Assembly (NCBI GenBank): GCA_022419385.1
Contig: JAJUBI010000006.1
Location: forward strand, 248,001-312,000
Length of the DNA: 64,000 bases
Source: Paraconiothyrium sp. Pb-2020
Taxonomy: Eukaryota; Ascomycota; Dothideomycetes; Pleosporales; Didymosphaeriaceae
Reading direction: 5' to 3'
Shown: positions 24,997 to 37,300 of the stretch, piece after piece
Position numbering within the stretch: the stretch's first letter is position 1
How the letters are laid out: each line of letters begins with the position of its first letter
Position numbers and translations under genes: made by a program
Notes under the pieces: model-generated
Database searches by the model: none
Seen by the model: the letters and a program-made list of their open reading frames with translations, nothing else
What the model was told of the DNA's origin: nothing

Positions 24997-25740
24997 GGAG
25001 CTGGTGTCGCGAAGACCCAGACAAAGCGAGGCAGCGAACTGTGTAGACCTTGAAAAAAAGGTTCCCGCTAACAAAATGGCCAGCGACAAGCCTTGAGCTG
25101 ACGTGTAGCCTTGCCTGCCTCAAACCCAAGCCTTTTCGAGGACGAAATTGCTGTAGTTGGCTAGGTATAGCGGAGTAGAAGGTGATGTTGAGTAGAAGAG
25201 TGATGAATTCTTAGGGTGGGGGAACCCGCTTGTAAACAATATGACTAGCTCCTTCCGTACACCAACATAGGCGCACCTTCTCAGCAGAAGGAAGGAGAGG
25301 ATCCGGTGAAATCGGGCCTAAATAATTTATGATCTTGGATGACCGAGTGATCTTGATAAAGTAAAGGTGGAGGTAAGGTAAAGATGAGGGTGTAGTGCAC
25401 GTTTACGTTACGCTGTGGACTATCACCTTTCACAAACCGATAAAGTAGCGCGGCTTCACATCAATATATATCAGGCCCTCATGTTTCTTCTGGATCAATG
25501 CGCATGATAAGCACCAGTCGTCTTCTATCTTTAGTTGCGCAACGGCCTCATATCATGTTTCTCTGTCACAAAGACGACCTTCCGCCGCCCTAACGCCTTC
25601 ACCACTACTCTACTTTACCCTTACACATTCACAAATCCACTCCTCTGGTAGCTGCTCACCAGCGACGGCGCCATATCAGCTTCACCCCGTCGTTGTCGCC
25701 TTCCAGATAGCGTACTAAGCGAGATCAGGCGCTTTACGCC

Positions 25741-25790
25741 CCCTTCACCTTCACTCAGGCCCTTCACCTTCACTCAGGCCCTTCACCCAG
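25741..25790. repeat. 19 bp tandem repeat, about 2.5 copies
   Basis: The unit CCCTTCACCTTCACTCAGG occurs at 25741-25759 and 25760-25778 without mismatch, followed by a partial third copy (CCCTTCACCCAGG). Confidence 0.9.
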
Positions 25791-25989
25791 GCAACGTCCC
25801 TCTGATCCAGCGCCGCACTAGAGCGCACAGACCCTCCAGGCGCCCGCTAGCCGCCTATATAAATCCCTTCTGCCCCGCCGGTTCCCTCTTTTCTTCTCTC
25901 CACTCTACACTCCACTTCACGATGTATGATGTCAGGTGTTGCACTTTGTCAACATCGGACTTCAACTTCAACATACCTTGACCTCAACC

Positions 25990-26360
25990 TTCATCATTGG
26001 TCTTTATATTCACATACTCTTGTCGAGTCGGACCATGCCTCACTCCTGTCGACCTTCATCCTTGTCGGCCTTAACCTTCATCCTTTATTCTTGTCGACCA
26101 TGACCAACACTCTTCAGTCATGTCGACCTTGACCATCGACCTCTTCAATCATGTCGACCATCATCCACCCTTGTCGGCCTTGGCCAACATACCTCTCACT
26201 CATGTCGACCTTCTTCACTCATGTCGACCTTGACCTTCATCACCTGTCTTCACGGCCACCTGCCTTTATGGCCACCTGCCTTCACGGCCAACCTTCTTCA
26301 TGGTCAACAACCTTCATGGTCACACCACATCATCACATCATGGTCACCCTTCTTCATGCT
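25990..26360. repeat. Degenerate tandem array of CATGTCGACCTT-type units
   Basis: Variants of a roughly 15-30 bp unit built on TCATGTCGACCTTGACC, CTTGTCGGCCTT and TTCATGGTCA succeed one another for about 370 bp. At least six GTCGAC hexamers fall between about 26046 and 26230. The right end shifts to CACGGCCACCTGCCTT-type units. This looks like an old diverged minisatellite on one strand (pyrimidine-biased). Confidence 0.75.
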
Positions 26361-27240
26361 GGTCCGACTCGACATTCTCTTCCTCCCGCATACGATACGA
26401 ACCGAACAGTGGAAAACACTGGGCACCGGACATGGCATCGAGCCATGGGCGCTCTCCATCTGCGGATGGTACAGCGTTGAGCTCGATCGGATACAACATC
26501 ATGGACACTGGTACAGGGTGTGGTTCGAGGCCACAGGGTCCCTTGGGCTTGGACATGGTTGATGGTCATTCGCTGCTAGTCACCAAACATGTGCATCCAG
26601 TCTGTGGCGGCTTCGGCTCGGGTCAATCAGACTGGTACTGTGCATGGGCTCGGTTGACACTTCAGACCAAGGGCATTCTCAGTTCATGTTGCAGGCCGTG
26701 TGGAATCTGAGGGCTTCGTGCCTGGCCTACCTGCAACCTCTCACCTGAGACCCCTAGTGGTTTGGTGTCCTCTGATGCTTGGTGCTAGTATGCACTTCGG
26801 TATGGGTGGTTTGTATCTTGGATGTTGGAAGTTGGACATTGGTTCAAGGTGTTTGTGTCCTGGGTATCGGGTACTTGCTGGTCATGGATGACCTCCCGAT
26901 GTGTTTCACTGATGTTGGCTACTGTTTGGCTTGGTTGATGCTCTTTGTCGCTGTCTTGTCGGTTGTGGATGCTTTGGATACCAATGCCTTGAATTGAACC
27001 ATGTCTCACAACATGATCATTTTGTTCCTTCAACATCCTCTATATATCGTGCCCATGTGTGACTGTTATTCACCCCAAACTCCATCACTGCTACTCATCT
27101 GCCACGCACTAATCTCTCCATACCCTCCACGGTCCTTGCTTCTCACTTGGTCAAGCAACACACGAGAACAGCCCCGTCTGTCGCCTCACCGATCCACTAC
27201 TTGAGAGACCGAAGCATAACCCTAACGTCTTCGCGAGGTC

Positions 27241-27280
27241 GCTCACCCGTCGCTATTCCTCGCTCACCCGTCGCTATTCA
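27241..27280. repeat. 20 bp direct repeat, two copies
   Basis: TCGCTCACCCGTCGCTATTC is present twice in tandem, separated only by the unit boundary (gaggtcgctcaccc... then cctcgctcaccc...). Confidence 0.85.
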
Positions 27281-27390
27281 TCTACTGCAAGCCGCTTTCG
27301 GTGCCACGCTGGAGGCATGCCCGTTGCGACTGCGCTCCCCATTTTTACCATCAACGCGTGGAGGTATATGGTGCAGCCACGCATGTAGTC

Positions 27391-27430
27391 GTCGGCATCG
27401 GCTTGTTCGGCATCGGCTTGTTCGGCATCT
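27391..27430. repeat. 15 bp tandem repeat, about 2.6 copies
   Basis: The unit GGCATCGGCTTGTTC is repeated twice exactly and followed by a partial copy (GGCATC). Confidence 0.85.
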
Positions 27431-28113
27431 CCGCAATGTGGTATGGAAGCGGTCAGACCTCGCATTCCTCATGGCCATTTACAGGCTTGAACCCCGCTAG
27501 CCTGCGGGCCGAGTACGGGGTTCGTAGTCCCCGTTTAGAAGACATGAACGTGTAGCTGCACCAAATTAACAGCGCCCCACTGATACATGCAGATGGGTAT
27601 CAGCTACGTTTGAATTTTGGGGTTCATTCGAAGCTGCCGCTGTGATATGAGAAACGAACTCGGGCCGATTCGCCGCCAGGAAGTGTCGGGGACTCTTCAA
27701 AGGAATGCACACGCATCCTTACCACAACCATCCGTGCGTGGGAAGGGTACAACATGGACCAAGCCACTCAGGATTATGCTTGCAGCTGCATAAGACTGGA
27801 CAATGCTAAATCTAGCTGTCTGCCTGTGTCGTAACGGGATCGTGGCCCGCATGCACACCTGCAGACTCATTGTGCCGCATTGGGGGTAGGGAATGCTTGT
27901 ATGCATTGGGCCACCTTTGTGTTGCGCTTTTCAACGGCCCACCCCCTTTCCTATCGAAGCTCTTGCTATCTAGCTTGTCTAAACAAACTTGGAACGCTCT
28001 ATTCTTATTTCGAGAGCATTTTGCGCTTATTGTCGCACAGTCTTCTCTATTTTGGTCCGTCCCCGCCCCCCTCCCGTACGTCTGCCGACACTTTGTCACT
28101 TGTATCCGATCCA

Positions 28114-28926
28114 ATGGTTACTACCAAAAGCCCCAAACAGCGTCGCTTCGCTCCAGGCGAGGTCATCATTTCGGAGGTTACCCCAGATGACCTGAAGTCA
28201 CTTGTGAATAGCTCCGCCGCATTACGTTCATTTCAACTTCATTGACCACAAGTCTAGGCCGAAGGCTACTACGCCTCCTTCCCCGCGCGCTGGTTCGACA
28301 GCATCGAGCCCGCGCACATCCGCGCCGAAGAAGATGTCCGCGTCGCCCGCTTCGCCGAACGCATGACCCCGTGGATCTCCGAGCCGCACACGCGCTGGAC
28401 AAAAGCCATCCTCTCCCCCTCCTCTCCAGAATACAGCGCCTCAGATCCCAATCGCGTAATTGGCCATGCGGGCTGGCTGCTTCCGGGGCGCACCAGATGC
28501 AAGATCATGAGCTTCTGGCGCAGAGATGCGAGTGATGCGCTAGAATGGCGGGAGAAAATGGGGTGGAGCAGAGAGTACGAGGACGAGTTGTGGAGCGGAA
28601 CGGATTTGAAAAGCTACCAGGGTAGCCTTTTGCTGTGGGATAAAGTCAGGGAAGGGTATTTGTGTGGTGTGGGGCATTGGCATCTTGCTCCTCTATGGGT
28701 CGTGCCGGAGCATCAAGGTCGTGGTGTGGCTTCTCTGCTGCTGCAAGACGCTATTAAATTGGCGGATGAGGAGAATCCTGCGCCACCTATGTACTTGGAA
28801 GCCATGCGAGATGCGCGTCCTATTTATGAGCATTTTGGATATCGGGGCATTGAGGGCGAGGGTGAGAAGTTCGCGATGATAAGAAATCCACCAGACGGAG
28901 TGGTGGTACGTGAAGAGGGAAAGTAG
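28114..28926 (+). CDS. GNAT-family N-acetyltransferase, two exons
   Basis: Exons 28114-28203 and 28258-28926 with a 54 bp phase-0 intron (GTGAAT...GTCTAG) give 252 residues. The N-terminus carries a fungal-GNAT opening (FAPGEVIISEVTPDDLKSL), followed directly by AEGYYASFPARWFDSIEP. Motif A, the acetyl-CoA pyrophosphate loop, is LWVVPEHQGRGVASLLL with Gln183-Gly184-Arg185-Gly186. Motif B is ARPIYEHFGYRGIE. The domain arrangement matches small fungal acetyltransferases that act on small molecules or proteins; the acceptor substrate is not determinable. The first exon is too short to stand out as an open frame of its own, but phase and motif order support it. Confidence 0.85.
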
Positions 28927-29294
28927 AATAAAATACAATTACGAATCAATTGTCGGGCATAGAGAGTTTCGCCAAGCGGGTATCTCCTCCGACCGCACTA
29001 TGTTCACTTTGCAGTCGGTCGCGCTCTGTTGGCTTTGGGGATCGAGACATACGTTGAAGGAGTTCCATTAGGACATTCAATATGTGCGATTGGTTGGTGT
29101 TACGTCTTGAAGGACTAACCAGCTATGGTAATGATCCGATTATCCATGCATGTCAGCATAAGTGTTAAGAATCAGGCTAGATTATGAAATAGGCTAGATA
29201 CACGCGTTTGCGGGCTTGAGTCATCACAGAACAACGTTATTTTAACTTCATCGTTGAGTGTAACCCTACACATGCACTCTCTTGTACTGTAGCG
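28927..29294. other. Short intergenic region, no gene seen
   Basis: 368 bp between the GNAT gene and the sugar-porter gene, with no coding signal. A weak tRNA-like stretch near 28970-29025 was considered and rejected. Confidence 0.5.
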
Positions 29295-31008
29295 ATGCAA
29301 CAGCGGGTTAGAAGAGCCACTTCCTGGGAGACCCAGATAGCCAATATGAAGAACATCAAAGGCCTCACATGGCCGCCTCCACGATACATTGTATCAAGCG
29401 CCATATGTTCCTTCGGTGGCTTTATTTTCGGGTGTGTTCTGCTCTCCCATTCATCAGTCTCACTCACTGACAAGTGCAACCCGTAGCATGGACACAGGGA
29501 TCATTGGCCCTGTCACTGTTATGCCAAAGTACACCGAACAATTTGGCGCCACATCTGCAATTGTCCACGGTCTGATCGTGTCCGCGATCCTCATTCCGGC
29601 AGCCCTCTCAGCATTCGCTGCAGGACGTGTCGCCGATGCAATCGGTCGCGCGAAAGCCATCACTCTTGGTGGGTTGATCTTCGGGCTGGGTGCGGCACTT
29701 GAAGCCGGTGCTGGCCATTTGGGTATGTTCATCACTGGAAGGGTGATTGAGGGTTTTGGCGAGGGGTTGTTCTTGGGTAACCTGGTTGTGTAAGTTGATA
29801 TAGTCGACAGCATTTTTGGCAAGAGGACTTTGCGCTGATTGAACAGATACATTACCGAAATCTCTCCACCCCGCAGCCGTGGTTCACTGACGTCTTACCC
29901 GCAATTGATGAACACTACTGGACTAACAGTGGGCTTCTTCTCCTGCTACGGCTCGCGCAACGTGGGCTCATCGATGTCATGGCGTCTCCCATTTGTACTG
30001 CTATCTGCTTTCGCGTTCACTTTTGCAGGCACCAGTTGGCTTTGGCTTCCAGAAAGTCCGAGATGGTTGCTCGTCCGGGGCCGGAAGGAGGAGGCGACGA
30101 AAGCGTGGGATGTTTTGGGCGTCGCCAGTGCAGACCGAGAGAAGGTTGAGCATGAGCAAGATATGGCAGTCATCGGTGGTTCTGCGGCTGTCGAAGCACC
30201 GCCCTCCGACGTAAAGGAAGGCTCAGGATGGCTAGCCGCGTTTGCGCCGGATGTTCGAGCCCGGACGCTGCTCGGTGCTTTCGCAATGGGGATGCAACAG
30301 ATGAGTGGTATCGACGGAATACTCTATGTATGTCATGACAGTGTCTTCTCGGGGTTATGCCCCGTATCTTTTCGCTTGATTCAAGATATCTAGCTGACTG
30401 TCTCAAAGTACGCACCTCTCCTCTTCGAACGCGCAGGTCTCAGCTCCACGAAAGCGTCTTTTCTCGCTTCCGGAGTGTCCGCCATTGTCATCATGGTCGC
30501 CTCGATAGCAGCCCTTGTCTACCAGGACAAGTGGGGTAGACGACACTCCACCATTTACGGAGGTCTGATTCTCTCACTGATTATGTTCCTCATAGGGAGC
30601 TTGTACGCCTCCTCCTCCGTCCATGAAACGTACGGTGCAGGCCGATGGGTCGTTATTGCCTCAATCTACGTCTTTGCTGTAGTTTTCTGCACGACCTGGG
30701 CTATGGGCATCAAGACTTGGGTGGCAGAAAGCCAACCGCAGCGCTCACGGTCGAGCGCCACAAACCTTGCATACGGGAGCAACTGGCTGACGAACTTCCT
30801 CGTCGCACTCACTACGCCGGTGCTGCTAGATCGTAGTAGCTTCGGGGCGTACTTCTTGTTTGGAAGTTGTACTTTTATCACTGCTATCGTTTGCATGATG
30901 TGGATGCCAGAGACGAAGGGCAAGTCGCTCGAGGAGATCGAGGCCGCGTTCGCGAAGAAGGCCCCGGGGAGTAGGAGTCTGCTCAGGTTGATGCGGAGGC
31001 CCTTCTAA
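29295..31008 (+). CDS. MFS sugar porter, four exons
   Basis: Exons 29295-29431, 29487-29789, 29847-30327 and 30409-31008 (introns 55, 57 and 81 bp) give 506 residues, the usual size of a 12-span porter; a second start lies at MKNIKG. Splicing restores FGGFIFGMDTGIIGPVT, the TM1 signature of the sugar transporter family. Others are GRVADAIGRAK (loop 2-3), the VVYITEISPPRSRGSL segment, LPESPRWLLVRGR, the TM7 motif MGMQQMSGIDGILYYAP and the end motif MPETKGKSLEEIE. It should be a plasma-membrane hexose, polyol or related proton symporter. The replacement of the usual GIN by GID in the TM7 motif is a small oddity. Specificity cannot be told. Confidence 0.9.
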
Positions 31009-32240
31009 GTGTCTTCCGCCCAGATGAAAGATTTGTTTTGGGTGAAGAGAATTTTGAACGCTGGAAGTTGGTCCTAGAAAAGCAAAAACGCGAGCCCTCC
31101 AGCGTGTCGCCGAGCCCGTCTCTCTCAACCACCACGTGACTCGCGCATTGAAAATTTGGTGCGTTGAAGTAATGTTGAATCTTTTCCTAAAGAATCGCAA
31201 AAGAAATGGTGTCAAGGTTGCTGTGCATTGGGCGGGAATGAGATCGCCGACAGCATGTATTTGTACGCGCAAGAGTAGATGCCAAACTTTGGTGAACCCG
31301 CTCAACTGAGTACGCTTCTTGCGCGGCCACTCTGATGCGCGAATCTTACGATCATCGTTATTGTCTTGTCTCATGTGAAGTCTACATTTAGATTTGCGGT
31401 GTTGCCAAGTCGATCCATCAATTAATAGGTATCAAAAGCGAACCGTAGCTGATCACTAAAGCCAGCCCACAGCTGCGTGCGTGCTGTGGTGGGAGTTGGC
31501 GGTATGATTATTCCTCATATCAACTGAATAAAGCTGTACAGCTGTTTCTTGGCCAGCTGAACCAAGCCCCCAGTGTCGTCCCTACTGCAATGCAGCCAAG
31601 AGTACGCCAGAACCACGTCCGCCTCGTGTAGCTTTTCGCACCGCCCTTTAATTATTCTAGCCCTAGATTCGCTACCACAAACATAGACACATTACTGCAT
31701 AATCTTAGGAGCTCAGCCTCAACACCCGCATGAGGCTGCCTGAAAGCTGGGTGGCGCACGTACTTTGAGGGTCCGGTGCGCGAGGTTGGCGAATCAGGTT
31801 CTTTGCTGCGGCGAAATTGGTGCATGAAGAGTTCTAGATTTGGTGAGCTGGTCGCTGTCTAAGCCTGATGACAGCCAGCCAGAGGTAATGTTCTGTTTGC
31901 AGTTACTGAGTTTGGGGGCTACAGGGCCAGTCAAAAAGTGCTCGATATTCCTCCATGCGATGATTTTTTGGGCTCCATCCATTGTGAGGCGAACAATTAG
32001 AATGGGAGGCGACTTGGGCCTAGTGTAAGTTACAACTCCATCAATCTGGTTGGGTCAATGAAACAGTCACATGCGACAATATGGTCGATAATTCTGTTGA
32101 GGGCGGACATGCGAAAGGCGGTTGAGAACTTGAAGAGATCAATGCCGGATACTTCGACTTCGACAACTTGCGGACTATACTCGCCATGACACTGACACTG
32201 GTAGGTGATTTTATACCCGTCTTGACTCCTTCTCTCGAAG
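31009..32240. other. Intergenic, no gene seen
   Basis: 1.23 kb between two transporter genes transcribed the same way. Only short ORFs; no family or repeat recognised. Confidence 0.6.
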
Positions 32241-33968
32241 ATGGAATGCACCAAAAGTAACGAAGTCAAGAGTGGAGCTATAACTGTGACTGCGATCGAC
32301 GCAGATGAGGACGTCGAAAGGTCTGGGACAACAGCGGTTACTACATCTAGTTGGAAGAAGCCTTATCAATTCTGGCTGGCTTCACTGTCGCTATGGTTGG
32401 TAGTTCTACTAGTGACGCTCGATGCGACTGCCTTGGCTGTGGCAATCCCGGTAAGCCTAATCTGTTCGCGTCTCCAAGACCTGTTGGAAGCTTAGAACTG
32501 AATGATTCTGTAGAGCATGACGATCTAGTTGAAGGGCACAACCATTGAAGCTTTCTGGGCAAGCATATCCTTCATGCTCGCCGTAGCCGTTGTTCAACCG
32601 ATCTACGTTACCACTTCGGATGTCCTTGGACGGCGCATTCCACTTTTCGCGTGTCTCACGCTGTTCTCGATCGGGGCTGTTGTCTTCGCTTTAGCACGGA
32701 ATATCAAGACAGTGATTGCTGGGAGAATTCTTCAGGGCCTGGGCGGCGGTGGTCTGGATGTACTCAGCGAGGTCATCGTCACAGATATGACGAATCTTAA
32801 AGAGCGGCCTCTGTGGATAGCGCTGCTCACGATCCCAATGGCTATCGGAAGCATTCTCGGACCTACCATCGGAGCACTTTTTAGTGAGTATGCCAGCTGG
32901 CGCTGGCTCGGATGGTACAATTTGCCCTTCATTGCAGTTGCAGCACCATGCGCGTACTTCTTCTTGAAGTTGAAGTCTGTCGAGGATTCTCTGGGGACTA
33001 AGCTAAAGAAATTAGATTGGATCGGCATGGCACTTTTCGCTATAGGAGCTGTACTGCTTGCGCTACCACTGAGCTGGGCTTCGGCCATCTACCCCTGGTC
33101 TTCGTGGCGGACACTGGTACCTCTTGTCTGTGGCATCGCATTCCTTCTCGGATTTGCTGTTTGGGAGAAGTATCCTATACACCCGTGTATAACACATCGT
33201 ATATGTGGCAACATCACAGCACAAGTTACCCTCATTGGCGGATTCATCCACGGAGCAGTGCTATACGGCGTGTTGTTATACCTGCCGCTATTTTTCCAAG
33301 CTGTCTACCGCGAGACACCACTCCAAGCTGCTGTAGCGCTCCTACCTATCTGCGTCTTCGTGGTAGTCTTCAGTGGCGCTGCAGCACTTGCAGTCGAGCA
33401 AAGTCGCAGATATCGATGGATAATCTGGCTCGGGTGGGTTTTGCTTGCAGTTGGTGTGGGCCTCATATCGCTATGGAATCGCAAGACACCGCTCGCTGTA
33501 TTAGTCGGCTTCCAGATCATCACCGGCATTGGGCTAGGCACACTATTCACAGTGCCTACTATCATCATGCAAGCAAGCGCTCCTACTGTTGATGACCAAG
33601 GCCTCGCTGCTGGCACTTTGGTCTCTTTCCGCCTATTCGGAGGCCTGGTTGGCATGGCCTGTGGTGCAACGGCGTTCACTAGCACGTTTGAACGCGTGAT
33701 CGCACAAGTAGAATATTTGCCGGACTCTGTGGCTGTTTTGCGGGACCCTGCAATGGCGGTCGGATTCATACCGCATCTGCGGCACGCTTCGCTGCCAGAT
33801 GACCTGCTGGATACCATCACGGATGCGTATGCGGGGTCTTTGAGATCAATCTGGTGGATCCTCGCCGGATTTTCCGCTGTGGGAACGCTTGTATCACTGG
33901 GCATGAAAGAGCTCTCCCTTGAGAGTGAGGAAGTGGGTAGACAAGTTTGGGAAGGCAAGAATGAGTGA
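32241..33968 (+). CDS. MFS multidrug-type efflux transporter (DHA2-like)
   Basis: Exons 32241-32450 and 32529-33968 with a 78 bp phase-0 intron (GTAAGC...GATCTAG) give 549 residues. TM1 contains LVVLLVTLDATALAVAIP, then after the splice KGTTIEAFWASISFMLA and TSDVLGRRIPLF (motif A). RILQGLGGGGLDVLSEVIV is the motif B/TM4 region, and LTIPMAIGSILGPTIGALF is motif C of drug:H+ antiporters. About 14 hydrophobic segments fit DHA2. The upstream stop just before 32529 forces the chosen acceptor, but the join is about five residues shorter than usual between AIP and the GTT motif, so the exact splice may differ. It probably exports toxic or secondary metabolites at the plasma membrane. Confidence 0.85.
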
Positions 33969-34377
33969 GACGGGAGCGAACACGACATGTATGTGCATGG
34001 CCAACCAGTTCTAAGCACACCTAATGTGCCTCCTTCTTTGCATTTCTCTGAGACCAAACCGGAAGCCCGCTGAGTTCTCTGCCGTCCCATGGCGTTCGTC
34101 AATAGACGCGGAAGGGCCAAAGTGGAAGCGCTATCGAGAGCTAGCTACCATTTAACAACCGGGTTTTGTCGCCAATGACCTCGAGCTACATTGATGTGCA
34201 ACTCACTGTGCGGCTGCATGAAACGAGTGCAGAGTGATACTACGAGCGGGGTTGTGTCATGGCCCAGCTCGCTGTAGGGAAGGCTGAGATCGTTCCCTCC
34301 GACCACTTCGTCAAAGATCACCACAGCATTGATCCTACCTAGGTGACGAATTGAGAAAGAAACAACTTATCTCCATC
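33969..34377. other. Intergenic, no gene seen
   Basis: 409 bp between the MFS transporter gene and the NLR-type gene, presumably terminator and promoter DNA. Confidence 0.55.
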
Positions 34378-37300
34378 ATGAGTTTTGGTTTCGGCATCGG
34401 CGACCTCGTCGCCGTTGTTAAGCTTGCGGACAGAATCCGCGAACGATTTGTCGATGCTCCCTCAGAATTCAAGAACGTTAGAGCTGAGTCAGTATGTTTA
34501 AAGCAATCAATAAGCCAGTGTTAATTATATGGAAGAATCCGAACCCTCTCTTGCCTTCTCATGTTCATGAAGGATGTCCTGCCTCATCGTAACATATCAG
34601 GAGATCAAGCGAAGGAATTGCACGGCATCCGAGACAATTGTCAACGACTTCTCGAAGAGCTGAGTCAAAAGTTAGAAAAGATACATGGGAATAGACGAGA
34701 AGGGCACAGGCAGGCTCATGGTGTCGAACATTTGGAAGCGGATACGCTGGGATCAGAAAGAGATTGACAAATGCCAAAGCCGCATAAAACGAAGCGTTGA
34801 TGATTTCAGAAATCACCTGGACCTTTTGAACAGGTATGAGCTAGTTTTAGGTACATTCCCCAGGATATTCAAAGCTTACGTCGGTTCAGTGTTACTGTCG
34901 ACGAGATCAAGACCGAAGTTGATCGGTTACACGAACGTCAAGACGACCGAGAACAGCAGCAGCTTCGGCAGAACGTCCTAGATTGGCTCTCAACAGTTGA
35001 CTATCATGCTCAGCAAAGAGATGCAATCTGCCAGCGACAAGAGGGAACAGGGCAATGGTTATTAACATCGAAAGAATACAAAAGCTGGCTAGAAACACCA
35101 GGATCAACACTGTTCTGCCCCGGAATACCCGGCGCGGGCAAGACCGTCCTGTGTGCTATCATGGTTGAAGCGCTTCATAAGCTCGTCGTAGTTGATCCAG
35201 ACGTGTGTCTTGCCTACTACTACTTCAGCTACCACAGTTCAAATGAACAGACTCTGGACACAGTGGTCGCTAGTTTGGCAAGACAACTACTTGAGCATCA
35301 ATCGACGATGCCTCAAGCGCTGATAGACCGGTACAATCAACGTCAGAAACACGGCTCTTTCACGTTCGACGAACTCTCAACGATGTACGGCCCGATCGCG
35401 CGTGCTAGCACGAGAACCTACATCGTACTAGACGCTCTCGACGAATACAGTGAATGTGACACTTTGAAAATCAAAACACTCATGCAGAGTCTGTTCATAT
35501 TGCAGAAATCTCTACAACTCAATATCGTAGCCACGTCTCGTAAGATTTCACACATAAAGTCACTTTTTCAAGGATGTCTTTGTAAGGAAATTCAAGCTAC
35601 GAATGACGATGTTCGAACATACGTCGCGAGTAGAATACCGAAACTGCTTCGTGGGACCATAATGACCTATCCAGAGCTCGTGGAACAAGTCAGCCAGAGA
35701 GTGGTTGAGTCTACCGAAGGAATGTAAGTCGATGCGTTGACCCGTGATGTATTTCGCCACACGATACTAATCATAAACAGGTCCCTCCTTGCACAGTTGC
35801 ACATGGACAATCTCAGAGGGCTTCCGACAAGAGGCAACATCAAAAGAGCTTTGGAAACGCTTCCTCAAGGTCCAAAAGGGATAAACGACACGTACGACCT
35901 TGCCATGGTCAGGATCAACTCACAAAACCCTGAGAAAGTAGCACTTGCGAACAACATTCTTCAATGGGTGGTGCACTCTGTTCAGCCGTTGACTGTTTCG
36001 GAACTCCTCGACGCGGTAGCGATTCAACATGGAACAAAAGAGCTAGATGAGGACTTCCGCCCCTGTCCGGAGGATCTAGACTCTCTGTGTATGGGACTGG
36101 TTATTATCGATACAACTCTCCGCATTGTTCGATTGGTCCACTACACCACTAAGGAATACTTTGAGCGCAAAAACCTCTTCCCTGAGGCGCACAGTAACAT
36201 CGCGCGTACTTGTGCTACGTATCTTTCTTTCGATTGTATAGTACGCAGGTATCTGGATTCATCCTTGAGCGTCCCCAAACAAGAGGATGATGTTCGACTG
36301 CGCAGCCTTCGCCGTCATTATGATGGTAAACATCACTTTCACGATTACGCAGCTCGTTCGTGGCGTATTCATGCCGCCAAGGTCAGCTCATCGGTTGCGG
36401 TGGAATTGCTGCGAAACTCGCCAGATGTCCTTAACTCTCTCTGGAACTACAACGCACTCTGGCCAGATTATGAGCCTAAATATATACCTATGTTATATTT
36501 ATCCAATGTGTCACTTATTGGGGCACACCTAGCGGCGCTGTTCGGTCTTGAAGACGCTTTAGCTGCTCTCATAGAGGAAGGACAGTCACCGGATGCCGAA
36601 GACAGCTATGGTCGGACCCCAATCTTCTACGCTACGTGGGGAGATCTAGAGAATACCGCCACCTGTCTGATCAGGCGTGGGGCGAACGTCAATCATCGTG
36701 ACTGCGATAGCAGAACACCTCTGATGCATGCGGCCAGGTACGGTTCATCGAAGGTATCGCAAGTTCTGATAGGGCTCGAAAAGACAAATGTCAACGTTTT
36801 GTCGAACCTCACAGATAGTTACTTGGAGGAGGTCCTTGGGCCTCTGTCAGAAGCGATATCGTATGATCAGATGGCCATCGCAGTCCTGTTTGTAAGTTCC
36901 GAACAACACATATTTAACGAAGAGCAAATCCAGCCAGCCATAAGACTAGCGGTTTCCAAACAATATCCGGATCTTCTTCGTACCATCTTGAAGAAATATA
37001 GAGTCGATTGCATGTATAAAAGCCAAGGAATGACGACTCTCATGGCAGCAATGTTTCAGACCAACATTGACATTGTCAACATGTTACTTCCGCATTATTA
37101 TGGCGATTTCCATGAACGCGATGACTGGGGCGAAACGTTTGTTCATCACGCCACCAGAGGCGGTCATTTGGATCTTGTTGATACCTTGATCTCGGTTGAT
37201 GGTGTGAACCCTCACCGAATGATGTTCAACTGGTTGATTGGATCGCCTCTTATGGCCGCAGCATGCTTTGATCAGCCAGATATACTGGATCTACTTGCTT

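Larger units (their letters stand above)
24997..28113. other. Gene-poor, repeat-rich intergenic region
   Basis: 3.1 kb without a supportable gene. It contains several short tandem repeats listed separately (25741, 25990, 27241 and 27391). ORFs here are short, overlap on several frames and have no family resemblance; the longest, near 26300-26710, reads through low-complexity sequence. The left end should hold the promoter of the coiled-coil gene and the right end that of the GNAT gene. Confidence 0.6.

Noticed and set aside
26300..26710. 136-codon plus-strand open frame in the repeat region
   Set aside because: Runs through low-complexity repeat sequence and overlaps two other frames of similar length; no family features.
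28970..29025. tRNA-like stretch with GCCAAGCGGGTAT (A-box-like) and GGGATCGAGAC (B-box-like)
   Set aside because: No matching acceptor stem or clean anticodon arm can be drawn; only the box-like fragments and a local inverted repeat fit.
31000..31374. Minus-strand open frame extending from the sugar-porter 3' end
   Set aside because: Antisense shadow of the transporter's last exon continued into intergenic DNA; no domain.
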